Program-made: the position numbers and the translations under genes
Virus record (IMG/VR): IMGVR_UViG_3300024265_000177
Coordinates: 1 to 27,744 of that record
DNA: 27,744 nt
Reading direction: 5' to 3' (one strand)
Origin: a virus
Shown here: in pieces, positions 1-6,497 of the stretch
Numbering within the stretch: the first letter of the stretch is position 1
How the letters are laid out: each line of letters begins with the position of its first letter
The notes under the pieces: generated by a model
What the model saw: only the letters and a program-made list of their open reading frames with translations
Database searches by the model: none
What the model was told of the DNA's origin: nothing

Positions 1-1292
1 TTAACCTCAGACGAACTGAACCTTCCGGTCATAGCCGTACTCTGATTAAACTTACAGTGTATTGTTCCTATCTCTCTACCAGCAGGTGAGAAATGTACGT
101 CTAGACAGTCGTTGATAAAGTGATCATAGTAAGTAGAGATCATCTTCGAGAGTTGCCTGTACTTTAGAATCAGTGGTGGTAGTAACTCTCGCTTATTCAG
201 CTTATGTTTCCGTACAGTTTTCCTGACAGCTCTATAGAACTTATCTCCTGACCATCCTTCTTCTCCTGAGTCTCGAATGACATCCACTAGCGGATCTGAC
301 ACATAGCGGATCATCGCGTATTCGTCGAAGGCCCAGTTACCTCCCCCTGTCTTACCACCTGTCTTGTGATTCTTCTTTGGTTTCGTCTTATACTTTAATG
401 GGATTCCTAGCTTCTCGAAAGCTGCCGGTAACTGTAAAGCACTACTACCAGGATTAAACTCATCCACAGTCACAGATATCATGTCGCCCTTCTTCTTCTT
501 CTCGAAGGTAAGAGGACATATCAGTTTATCCAAATCAGCTTTGATCCTATCCAAGGTAACTTGGGCTTCAGCCTTTAACTCTCTAGCTCGGGTTATGTCG
601 ATTAACACTCCCGTGCTTTCCATGTCAAGACAGACAAAGAGTAAATGCCGTTCTGTTTCGTAAAGCTCATTACAGATACGGCGAGCTCGAGGATAAAGTA
701 CTCCAAAGATTTCCAATGTAGCTTCAGTATCCCACCTGACTCTGTCCTTGACTAGACTGAGAGGGGCATCTCTGAAGTTTGGAGATCGTCCATGCTCTTT
801 GATAAAGCTTCGCTTGTTAGCTTTTAACCAGTACTCGATCTCATCTTTATCTTCGGTTGTCCAGCCAAGATGTTTCTTGGCCAGGAACCTTAGATTGTGC
901 CTCTTCTCTACTGAGTCCAGTACCTTGGATAGAATCATTGTACAATGGATGTCGGATTTAAGATTGAGAACATCGAGACCTTCGAAGGAGAGCATCTTCA
1001 AATCGAACTTAGCATTCTGAAATACAATATGCTTAGTAGGATCATTCATTAGTCGCTTCAACCAACGAAGGTTCCGAGGATTCTTGAGCATGAAGCCCCA
1101 CTCGCCTTTACTAGTTTTGTAACTCCAACAAAAGATACGAGCTCCAGCGGCGTTTCCAAACTTATCTCTAACGCCATTGGAGTACGGATTTAAACCCGTA
1201 GTCTCGGTATCGATTGCAACTACGTTACCTTCTAGACAAGGTAAGGGCGGGAGCAATCTAGATCGTTTATTCTTAGTACGTTTATTCCGCAT
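1..1292 (-). CDS. Family A DNA polymerase, N-terminal part (cut by window edge)
   Basis: This is the phage replicative DNA polymerase; 430 residues are visible and the reading frame is open to the window edge. A 3'-5' exonuclease domain comes first: AIDTETTG (about residues 26-33) is Exo I, NAKFDLKML (93-101) is Exo II, and RWDTEATLEIF (186-196) occupies the Exo III position, although the usual Tyr four residues before its Asp is Arg. The polymerase domain begins with LKYRQLSKM and reaches FNQSTAMTGRFSSSEV, the stretch just before motif A in T7/Pol I enzymes; the palm and fingers lie beyond the edge. The ATG at 1292 overlaps the end of the deaminase gene by 61 bases and has only a weak AGAAAG upstream, so the start is less certain than the identity. 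Confidence 0.93.
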   Translation of the reverse strand, partial: MRNKRTKNKRSRLLPPLPCLEGNVVAIDTETTGLNPYSNGVRDKFGNAAGARIFCWSYKTSKGEWGFMLKNPRNLRWLKRLMNDPTKHIVFQNAKFDLKMLSFEGLDVLNLKSDIHCTMILSKVLDSVEKRHNLRFLAKKHLGWTTEDKDEIEYWLKANKRSFIKEHGRSPNFRDAPLSLVKDRVRWDTEATLEIFGVLYPRARRICNELYETERHLLFVCLDMESTGVLIDITRARELKAEAQVTLDRIKADLDKLICPLTFEKKKKGDMISVTVDEFNPGSSALQLPAAFEKLGIPLKYKTKPKKNHKTGGKTGGGNWAFDEYAMIRYVSDPLVDVIRDSGEEGWSGDKFYRAVRKTVRKHKLNKRELLPPLILKYRQLSKMISTYYDHFINDCLDVHFSPAGREIGTIHCKFNQSTAMTGRFSSSEV

Positions 1293-1681
1293 GCTTGTAA
1301 TCTTTCTAAACCAGCTTTATTCCGATAGTCCTGATAATAAAAAACCTTGGTGATGTTGCTTTGAGCGATAAGAGTAGCACAGGTTTCACATGGAGCCATT
1401 GTCACGAACATAATCTTGTTAGGTATTCGTCCATCTACCATAGCAATCGCGTTGGCCTCAGCATGCAGGCAACCACAATTACCTTTCTCGTTACGACAAG
1501 CTTCGTTACCAAGTTGCTTAGGTGGACCGTTGTAGCCTGTGGCCAGAGTTACTCTCATATCTTCGGTAGTGATCACACAACCCACAGCTCGATTGTCCTG
1601 CTTACACAAAGCTCGACTGGCCCAATCTAAAGCAAACCGCATATAGATAACTCTACGCTTAGGTCTATTCTCATTAAACAT
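1232..1681 (-). CDS. dCMP deaminase
   Basis: A zinc-dependent deoxycytidylate deaminase that would turn dCMP into dUMP, feeding the thymidylate synthase next door. In the 149-residue protein, CLHAEANAI (catalytic HAE at 73-75) and APCETC (two zinc-binding Cys, 98 and 101) form the cytidine-deaminase active site. GYNGPPKQLGNEAC (about 49-62) matches the loop of phage dCMP deaminases that carries extra Cys residues. An upstream start would add 42 residues lying inside thyX. The ATG at 1681 is preferred because AAGAAGGGAG lies just before it and the family homology starts there. In a phage suspected of using modified dCMP, this enzyme competes for the same substrate. Confidence 0.93.
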   Translation of the reverse strand: MFNENRPKRRVIYMRFALDWASRALCKQDNRAVGCVITTEDMRVTLATGYNGPPKQLGNEACRNEKGNCGCLHAEANAIAMVDGRIPNKIMFVTMAPCETCATLIAQSNITKVFYYQDYRNKAGLERLQACGINVLRINDLDCSRPYLV

Positions 1682-1697
1682 CTCGTATACTCCCTTC

Positions 1698-2702
1698 TTA
1701 AAAGTGATTAGATAACCAGGGAACTTTTTTCTGCATATCAGCCAGTACCTTGTTAGCAACTTCCTGCATTTGAGGATGAGGAGCTGAGGCCGCGTACAGA
1801 AGACCATCCGTCAGTTTGTCCTCTGGTGTTCCAGCAGGAGTACATCTCATCGTAAAGAAATGATCCCAGTGGCGAAGGTTACCAGTGATTACAATTTCGG
1901 TCATAAGACTGTTTGGTAGTACTGACCGTGCTTGCTGTGGAGTCCATCCTTGTTCTAGAAGATGTATATAACCACACTCAGCAATCTGCATATTGAATAG
2001 CCAGTAATCTTCTGGCCCTTCCAAACTACTGATAGCAGCATCATCTGTCTCGCATGAGGCTTCACCTGGCTCGAAGTTTATCCAAGGAGGTATAATAAAG
2101 GTCACGCCACCTTTATAGTTGCAGTACCTTGTACTTACTTGTGCGTAACTGAATGGTCTATGCCGGACGATCTCGTGAGTTACACCACGATCACAGGTAA
2201 TCCGATAAGAGAAGTACTGATGGGCGATCTGCTCTTCCTTAGTTAACTCTCCGGTATAAACATTTGCCATACCATTCCTTCTGTGCAAAGGCAGGTCTTG
2301 AAAACCTGTGAATATAAGAGGAACTACATCGCCACCGACTAACGCTATCGAGTTTCTGATGTGCATATCAACTCCAACATCTGCACAGATATCTCTAAGA
2401 GCTCGTACATTTCCTGAAAGGAGACATCCATGTGCTCCCTGAGTAAGAGAGATGTGATTCCTGTGAGGATCTTGTAACAGGACTAACCTTTCATATAGAA
2501 AGGTACCAATACTTAAAACAAGGTTAGCATGTTCGATCATAGCGTGATGTTTCCTGTTCAACAACATCTGAACGAACTTTGGCGCTGATTCTTCCGTGAT
2601 GTTGTCTTCGCTTTTGTAACAGGTTCGACCTGCTCTTTCAATTACTACCAGCGGATCACCAGTGCAATCGAGTCTTTCAACTTTTGGTTTTAGCAGTTCC
2701 AT
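1698..2702 (-). CDS. thyX: Flavin-dependent thymidylate synthase ThyX
   Basis: Makes dTMP from dUMP using methylene-tetrahydrofolate, FAD and NADPH. The ThyX signature RHR-x7-S is present as RHRPFSYAQVS at residues 180-190. The C-terminal signature QQARSVLPNSLMTEIVITG followed by NLRHWDHFF (about 256-283) matches the substrate- and flavin-binding segment. At 334 residues it is longer than the roughly 220-250 of many bacterial ThyX proteins. The extra length includes a Cys/Asp/Glu-rich insert near 211-235. It lies between the dCMP deaminase and a ThyA-fold protein. The presence of an intact ThyX means the ThyA-fold neighbour is probably not needed for ordinary dTMP synthesis. Confidence 0.96.
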   Translation of the reverse strand: MELLKPKVERLDCTGDPLVVIERAGRTCYKSEDNITEESAPKFVQMLLNRKHHAMIEHANLVLSIGTFLYERLVLLQDPHRNHISLTQGAHGCLLSGNVRALRDICADVGVDMHIRNSIALVGGDVVPLIFTGFQDLPLHRRNGMANVYTGELTKEEQIAHQYFSYRITCDRGVTHEIVRHRPFSYAQVSTRYCNYKGGVTFIIPPWINFEPGEASCETDDAAISSLEGPEDYWLFNMQIAECGYIHLLEQGWTPQQARSVLPNSLMTEIVITGNLRHWDHFFTMRCTPAGTPEDKLTDGLLYAASAPHPQMQEVANKVLADMQKKVPWLSNHF

Positions 2703-2704
2703 TT

Positions 2705-3493
2705 TTAAAATATACCCCTTTCTTTAAGGTCCTTTTGATAGGCGTGGAACGAGCCGGCAAAGTAAGTCAGCATGCCCATCTCCAAGCCAAGTTGATCTGC
2801 GAACCAATCCTGCATTAACGCAGCAAGACAGATATCCACAGCGAAGTGTGTAAGGAAGTCACAGGAGCGCATCGTGTAAATCAGATCGACTCTTCCTTTA
2901 CGAACCATGATCTGATAGTACATACTGCAAGGGATTCGACCTCCACCACCTTTGTTAGCCAGGTCAGCGCTACTGTCAACCTGATTGACTGAACGACCGG
3001 GTACAAAAGTAATCTGACCAGCAGCTTCAGGACAGATATTGCTATGGATATTTAGAATACCCTGACGGGACTCAGGATTATGCCTTAGCTCATCCAGGAT
3101 ATCAAATATCTGCGGAGCCAGTCGTTCACTGTAGGTATAGGCGAACTTACCATCGTGCAGAAACTCATCCCATATATTCTTTCGATTTACATAGGCCAGA
3201 CCTGGATTAGTGGCTGTACCAGAAACTCGATCTCTGAGTTCGGCCAGTACATAGGTCAGAACATCTCCGCCCTTCTCTTTGAAGAAGTATTCCATAACTC
3301 GTTTAGCCATCTCTGCATCCCACTTCCAATTGACAAGCTTGAAAGCGTAGCCCTGCATCTCCTTCGTCAAATAATCGGGATCATTCCGAATGTCCTTGTC
3401 CTGCATTGTTTGGGGATGGACCTCGATGCCCATCTCCATGAGGTCTCGTTCGGTTTCCCGAATCGCCTCATATAAATTAGTATAGATCCTCAT
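2705..3493 (-). CDS. Thymidylate-synthase-fold pyrimidine nucleotide C5-transferase, probably dCMP-specific
   Basis: A 262-residue ThyA-superfamily protein. NIWDEF (106-111) matches the TS segment IWDEW. IPCSMYYQ (187-194) holds the catalytic Cys189. The phosphate-binding Arg-Ser is at 209-210. FHAY (249-252) keeps the His and Tyr that contact the sugar. Aligned on RSCD, the Asn of thymidylate synthase that reads uracil (E. coli Asn177) is Asp220 here (AVDI instead of FNI). In T4 dCMP hydroxymethylase this position is Asp, and Asn-to-Asp in L. casei TS switches preference to dCMP; that is established knowledge. The inference is that it adds a hydroxymethyl or methyl group to dCMP. The sequence cannot tell which. 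Its ATG overlaps the stop of the DUF4326 gene, so translation is coupled. Confidence 0.88.
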   Translation of the reverse strand: MRIYTNLYEAIRETERDLMEMGIEVHPQTMQDKDIRNDPDYLTKEMQGYAFKLVNWKWDAEMAKRVMEYFFKEKGGDVLTYVLAELRDRVSGTATNPGLAYVNRKNIWDEFLHDGKFAYTYSERLAPQIFDILDELRHNPESRQGILNIHSNICPEAAGQITFVPGRSVNQVDSSADLANKGGGGRIPCSMYYQIMVRKGRVDLIYTMRSCDFLTHFAVDICLAALMQDWFADQLGLEMGMLTYFAGSFHAYQKDLKERGIF

Positions 3494-3777
3494 TCTGTTT
3501 TTGCTCCTTTCTCTAAGTACTCTACTATTATATCACCATGACAAGCTTTAGGTTTACACCAACACCCAAGCAAGCATCCCTTTAATTTATGAACCGCCGC
3601 TTTGAAAGCCGGGTCTGACTTAAGTCTTGCATAAAAATATACCCTATACTTCTTGATTGATTCCTCTCGGGAATATCGACTAAGAGGGAAGCGACTTCCA
3701 AATATAGTAGTACGATCAATCTTTACTATTATCGGAGACCTACATCTTTTAAGATGAACTACCTTAGTCTTTTTCAT
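3490..3777 (-). CDS. DUF4326 domain protein
   Basis: A 95-residue protein that matches DUF4326 as I know it. The N-terminal strand VVHLKRCRSPIIVKIDR is followed by IFGSRFPLSRYSREESIKKYRVYF and ends in LKGCLLGCWCKPKACHGDII (about 66-85). The closing Cys-Trp-Cys-Lys-Pro...Cys-His pattern is the hallmark of the family and suggests a metal- or nucleotide-binding pocket. The biochemical role is not known. The gene overlaps both neighbours by four bases (ATGA) and sits between the two thymidylate-synthase-like genes, so it is co-translated with them. A role in nucleotide handling is a guess from position only. Confidence 0.8.
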   Translation of the reverse strand: MKKTKVVHLKRCRSPIIVKIDRTTIFGSRFPLSRYSREESIKKYRVYFYARLKSDPAFKAAVHKLKGCLLGCWCKPKACHGDIIVEYLEKGAKTE

Positions 3778-4565
3778 AGCTCTATATCTTTCAGTGTAAA
3801 AGATTTTGGATAAACACCTTTTGGTTTAAGCTTGCCCCTATAGTAGAACCACTTCTCAATATAACGTTTGGCAGGACCGTACTTAGCTTCATCTAGCATT
3901 TTCATACCAGATTTTGCATAGTGGTATAGGAACCTTCTTCTGTAGACTCCTGCAACTCTTTGCCATGGAAGCGGAGCTCGTTCGAAGGCAGTCTTCGTCT
4001 TTTTGTGCAGGCTCTTCAGCTTAGTCATCAATCGTTTGTTCAGGAAGATGACCTGCATAGATCTCAGATAACTTACCTGGAGGTCTACAACGTACCATCT
4101 GAACTTGATCTTGCTGGGATCACCAATCTTCTCAGCTATCTTGTAGGCCAGGGCGAGATCGAAGAACGACATATAACCGGCGTAACAAGTTCTACTGAGT
4201 AAGGTAAGGGTGTTATTGCAGTAAGTTACACTGAGCAGACAGTTCCCGTACTGATGGTTGAGCCTCTTACCAGCAATCGACTTAAACAACATAGAAGCAC
4301 TACACTGGTTGCCTAACTTCCTGGTCACATTAATAAAAGCTTCTAACCTATCTTGATCAACGTACTGATTCACCAGCCTTGTCCAGCGGGATTTAGAGAA
4401 CCCAGTTTCCTTTCCTAGGTTTACGTTATATTCGCAGGTCTTGGCCCTGAACAGCATATTGAATCTGTGGTAGGCATTGGACTTACCAGTACCTTCGTCA
4501 TCCTCTAACAGAGATGGCAGTAGATTCTTGGCCAGCATAGTTAAGTTTGGATATGATTTATTCAT
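3774..4565 (-). CDS. Divergent thymidylate-synthase-like protein (tentative)
   Basis: No confident family match; 263 residues, pI probably high. The middle resembles the TS core. GNCLLSVTY puts a Cys at 109 where TS has its catalytic Cys. LTLLSRT puts Arg at 125, and FFDLALAY puts Asp at 136, exactly 11 residues after the Arg. That is the spacing between the phosphate-binding Arg and the base-reading Asn/Asp in TS. WYVVDLQVSY (157-166) sits about where TS has GGDTHLY. The Cys-to-Arg distance is 16 rather than 20, so a hairpin would be shorter. The C-terminus is basic and unmatched. The ATG at 4565 overlaps the upstream stop (TAATG) and has GGAG upstream; a TTG eight codons earlier is less likely. 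It lies two genes from the probable dCMP enzyme. Confidence 0.55.
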   Translation of the reverse strand: MNKSYPNLTMLAKNLLPSLLEDDEGTGKSNAYHRFNMLFRAKTCEYNVNLGKETGFSKSRWTRLVNQYVDQDRLEAFINVTRKLGNQCSASMLFKSIAGKRLNHQYGNCLLSVTYCNNTLTLLSRTCYAGYMSFFDLALAYKIAEKIGDPSKIKFRWYVVDLQVSYLRSMQVIFLNKRLMTKLKSLHKKTKTAFERAPLPWQRVAGVYRRRFLYHYAKSGMKMLDEAKYGPAKRYIEKWFYYRGKLKPKGVYPKSFTLKDIEL

Positions 4566-5239
4566 TAGTAGTTCGTCTCCTGTCTCCAAGTATTAACGGT
4601 GTGTTTCCTGGTATACAGCACGTATACATCAGCCAGGGAGAAGCCCATCTCGTTCCACATTATTGCGAAGTCCTTCCAAGCCACAAGAAGCTTCTGTTGG
4701 AACCTGGTCTTGTCCGTAGGCATCTGAGTTTGTTTCCAGGGTTTGTTCTTCAAGGTGTTAGCAGCTAGACCCAGACTAAAGATTACTTCTGCCACAAGTA
4801 ACCTGACATCGAAGTCATCGTTGATATTGAAGAGAACAGGTTCAGCAAAGATATTGGATAGCACATCAGAGATCTCGTTCTCGTTCATCTCTGCTATGAT
4901 TGAAGCTTCGACCAGGAAGTGCAGAGCGTCAGCCAACTCCTCAAAGAAGTGCCTCAGGTCAGCATTGTTTTCCCACCGACCTTTCCAATTAGCAATGGTC
5001 TCATCATTAGGAATAACCTCCATAGCTTCACAGAGTTCCTCAGTAGTGCGCCAGAACATATCCTTGAGAATATACTGAACAGCACTGTCATCAATGTTCC
5101 AAGGAGGATCTGGATATTTAATCCCATTGGCTACTTCGATGGAATGGTACTTTGTCATCAGAGTTCTCTGAAGAGCAAAAATCCTTATGACTGGATCGCC
5201 AGGTATTTCAACTTGATCTGTTACGTCGTCGATATTCAC
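4565..5239 (-). CDS. All-alpha NTP pyrophosphatase, dUTPase-2/dCTPase type
   Basis: A 224-residue helical protein of the dimeric dUTPase/MazG superfamily. These enzymes hydrolyse dUTP or dCTP to the monophosphate plus pyrophosphate. Metal-binding motifs are visible: TEELCEAME (66-74) and FFEELADALHFLVEA (98-112, E100-E101-x2-D104), with NWKGRW between them as in the family. T4 uses a related fold (gp56) to remove dCTP so that only modified cytosine enters its DNA, which would fit this gene's position next to a probable dCMP-modifying enzyme. Whether the substrate here is dUTP, dCTP or both is open. The start is GTG at 5239 with AAAGGAG upstream, overlapping the TSCPD stop (GTGA). Confidence 0.82.
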   Translation of the reverse strand: MNIDDVTDQVEIPGDPVIRIFALQRTLMTKYHSIEVANGIKYPDPPWNIDDSAVQYILKDMFWRTTEELCEAMEVIPNDETIANWKGRWENNADLRHFFEELADALHFLVEASIIAEMNENEISDVLSNIFAEPVLFNINDDFDVRLLVAEVIFSLGLAANTLKNKPWKQTQMPTDKTRFQQKLLVAWKDFAIMWNEMGFSLADVYVLYTRKHTVNTWRQETNY

Positions 5240-5589
5240 TTGATCAACTCCTTTCTTATCTCGATAACTTCATCGATACTTTTAGTAATCCCGTCGACCA
5301 ATGAGCTAGCCTCATCATCTCTAGGATCAAATATAGTTTGCAAGTACTTCTTTCCAAGTACCTCCCAAGGTACACTGTACTGTAGAGCTACACTAATCGT
5401 GATAGCAAGTGCGTCTATCAGTCCAGCTATGGTAGAACCTTCCTTGGCGATCTTAATAAAAATCTCACCTGGGTCAGCCGTGTCCTTAAAGAAGTTCACA
5501 GTAGCGTAATACTCCATGTTAGCTACTTGTCCTTTTTGAGTTATACCTACCCGAGTTTTTTCTAGCTTTCTTCTTTGAGCCGTATGCAT
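5236..5589 (-). CDS. Stand-alone TSCPD domain protein (RNR C-terminal domain-like)
   Basis: A 117-residue protein that matches the C-terminal TSCPD region of B12-dependent (class II) ribonucleotide reductases. RRKLEKTR at 6-13 corresponds to the RRKLPxTR entry motif of that region. PGEIFIKIAKEGSTIAGLID (40-59) and SVALQYSVPWEVL follow as in NrdJ-type proteins. The reductase barrel is missing, and no reductase gene is visible in this window. The homology begins right at the first residues, which supports the ATG at 5589 rather than the internal ATG at 5517. It may regulate or assist a host or phage reductase encoded elsewhere. The string STIAGLIDA is part of the RNR match and has no connection with homing endonucleases. 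Confidence 0.82.
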   Translation of the reverse strand: MHTAQRRKLEKTRVGITQKGQVANMEYYATVNFFKDTADPGEIFIKIAKEGSTIAGLIDALAITISVALQYSVPWEVLGKKYLQTIFDPRDDEASSLVDGITKSIDEVIEIRKELIK

Positions 5590-6026
5590 TTTACACTATC
5601 CACTTTCTTTAATCTTTTTAACTCATCTTTTAGTTTTAACCTTGTTTTAAGATTCTTATTCGAGACAGCTTTCTGTTTTGCTTTTTGATTAGCCCCCTTT
5701 CTTTCGCCAGGACCTAAGATCAAGTTAGCCAGTTTTATGATTACTTCTAGCTCTTTTCGTTTTGTCCGAGAGTAGGGTAGCATTAGAAGAGCAAATTCAA
5801 TAACCCTTTCTTTTCCCTCAATATGTAATTGATAGATAGGCTTTGGTCCAACCTTCTGAATTCGACCATAGCCTAAGACATATCTAATATGATAAAGAAC
5901 CTTAGATCTTTTCTGGCTAATAGATAATCTAGGATTGCAATACTTTGAACCTTTTGCACAAGCATTGCCCTCACCATCAAAGAATCCTGCTATGTAAGCA
6001 GCATCAATTTTGGAAACCTTCTTCAT
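5562..6026 (-). CDS. LAGLIDADG homing endonuclease (free-standing, single motif)
   Basis: A 154-residue protein with one LAGLIDADG-type helix, AAYIAGFFDGEGN at residues 9-21. The final Asp/Glu of that helix would coordinate the catalytic metal. ISQKRSKVLYHIRYVLGYGRI follows the usual beta-strand and spacer order (SQK...LxxIxxxLGxG). One motif implies a homodimer cutting a near-palindromic site. The lysine-rich tail (about 110-140) would add DNA contacts. It is not inside a visible intron or intein. It sits between Nmad1 and the TSCPD gene and overlaps them by 4 and 28 bases, so it is embedded in the operon. This looks like a mobile gene that has invaded the nucleotide cluster. Confidence 0.88.
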   Translation of the reverse strand: MKKVSKIDAAYIAGFFDGEGNACAKGSKYCNPRLSISQKRSKVLYHIRYVLGYGRIQKVGPKPIYQLHIEGKERVIEFALLMLPYSRTKRKELEVIIKLANLILGPGERKGANQKAKQKAVSNKNLKTRLKLKDELKRLKKVDSVKCIRLKEES

Positions 6027-6487
6027 TCTGCAAGCCTTTGTGTTAAAAGATATCCTAGAATACAGTAACCAAGGCTGTCTTTGAGTGTGTCCTGCATCGA
6101 TTCATCTCCGAGATCAATCGCATCATCACCCTTGATGTTTTCTATCCGGCCTACCTTAGAAGTCAAGCGAACAAGAATTCCTAGTTCTTTCCAGACCTCC
6201 AGTGGCTTTACTCCATACGCCTTGTGCTTCTTTAACAGGAACTTGGCAAAGGTCATTCGGTTGAAGCGATGGTCAGTCAGTATTTCACTGGTCACAAATC
6301 CGGCTTGTAAGAAAAGAGTTTCCCAGTCTACCACCTCATTGGCTAACACTCTAAGCCGAGCCACATTGATTATGCTCTGCAGCATCTCCAACCATGATTG
6401 GCTTTTGTGCTTCTCGACCTTTGCCTTCTCGATCTGTTGTATGACCCTGAAAACATCACAAGGTTCTTGCATTAATAGTGCTTCCAT
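6023..6487 (-). CDS. Nmad1 / DUF1599 nucleotide-modification-associated protein
   Basis: A 154-residue protein. Its second half fits DUF1599, named nucleotide modification associated domain 1: FLLKKHKAYG (83-92), GILVRLTSKVGRIENI (103-118), then DESMQDTLKDSLGYCILGYL (128-147), which corresponds to the family's ESxxDTLxDLANYA helix. The acidic residues resemble those of all-alpha NTP pyrophosphatases. The family is found in phages with modified bases, but its reaction is not established as far as I know. The ATG at 6487 has AAGGAG seven bases before it. A longer reading frame reaching 6553 would run into the end of the primase gene and is rejected. It strengthens the case for DNA base modification in this phage. 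Confidence 0.75.
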   Translation of the reverse strand: MEALLMQEPCDVFRVIQQIEKAKVEKHKSQSWLEMLQSIINVARLRVLANEVVDWETLFLQAGFVTSEILTDHRFNRMTFAKFLLKKHKAYGVKPLEVWKELGILVRLTSKVGRIENIKGDDAIDLGDESMQDTLKDSLGYCILGYLLTQRLAE

Positions 6488-6497
6488 TTCGTTCTCC

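Noticed and set aside
1682-1807. Longer N-terminus for the dCMP deaminase
   Set aside because: The extra 42 residues lie wholly inside thyX in another frame, show no homology, and the ATG at 1681 has the ribosome site.
5407-5436. LAGLIDA string in the TSCPD protein taken as a homing-endonuclease motif
   Set aside because: The surrounding GEIFIKIAKEGSTIAGLIDA is the conserved TSCPD sequence of reductases; the acidic final position and the endonuclease context are missing.
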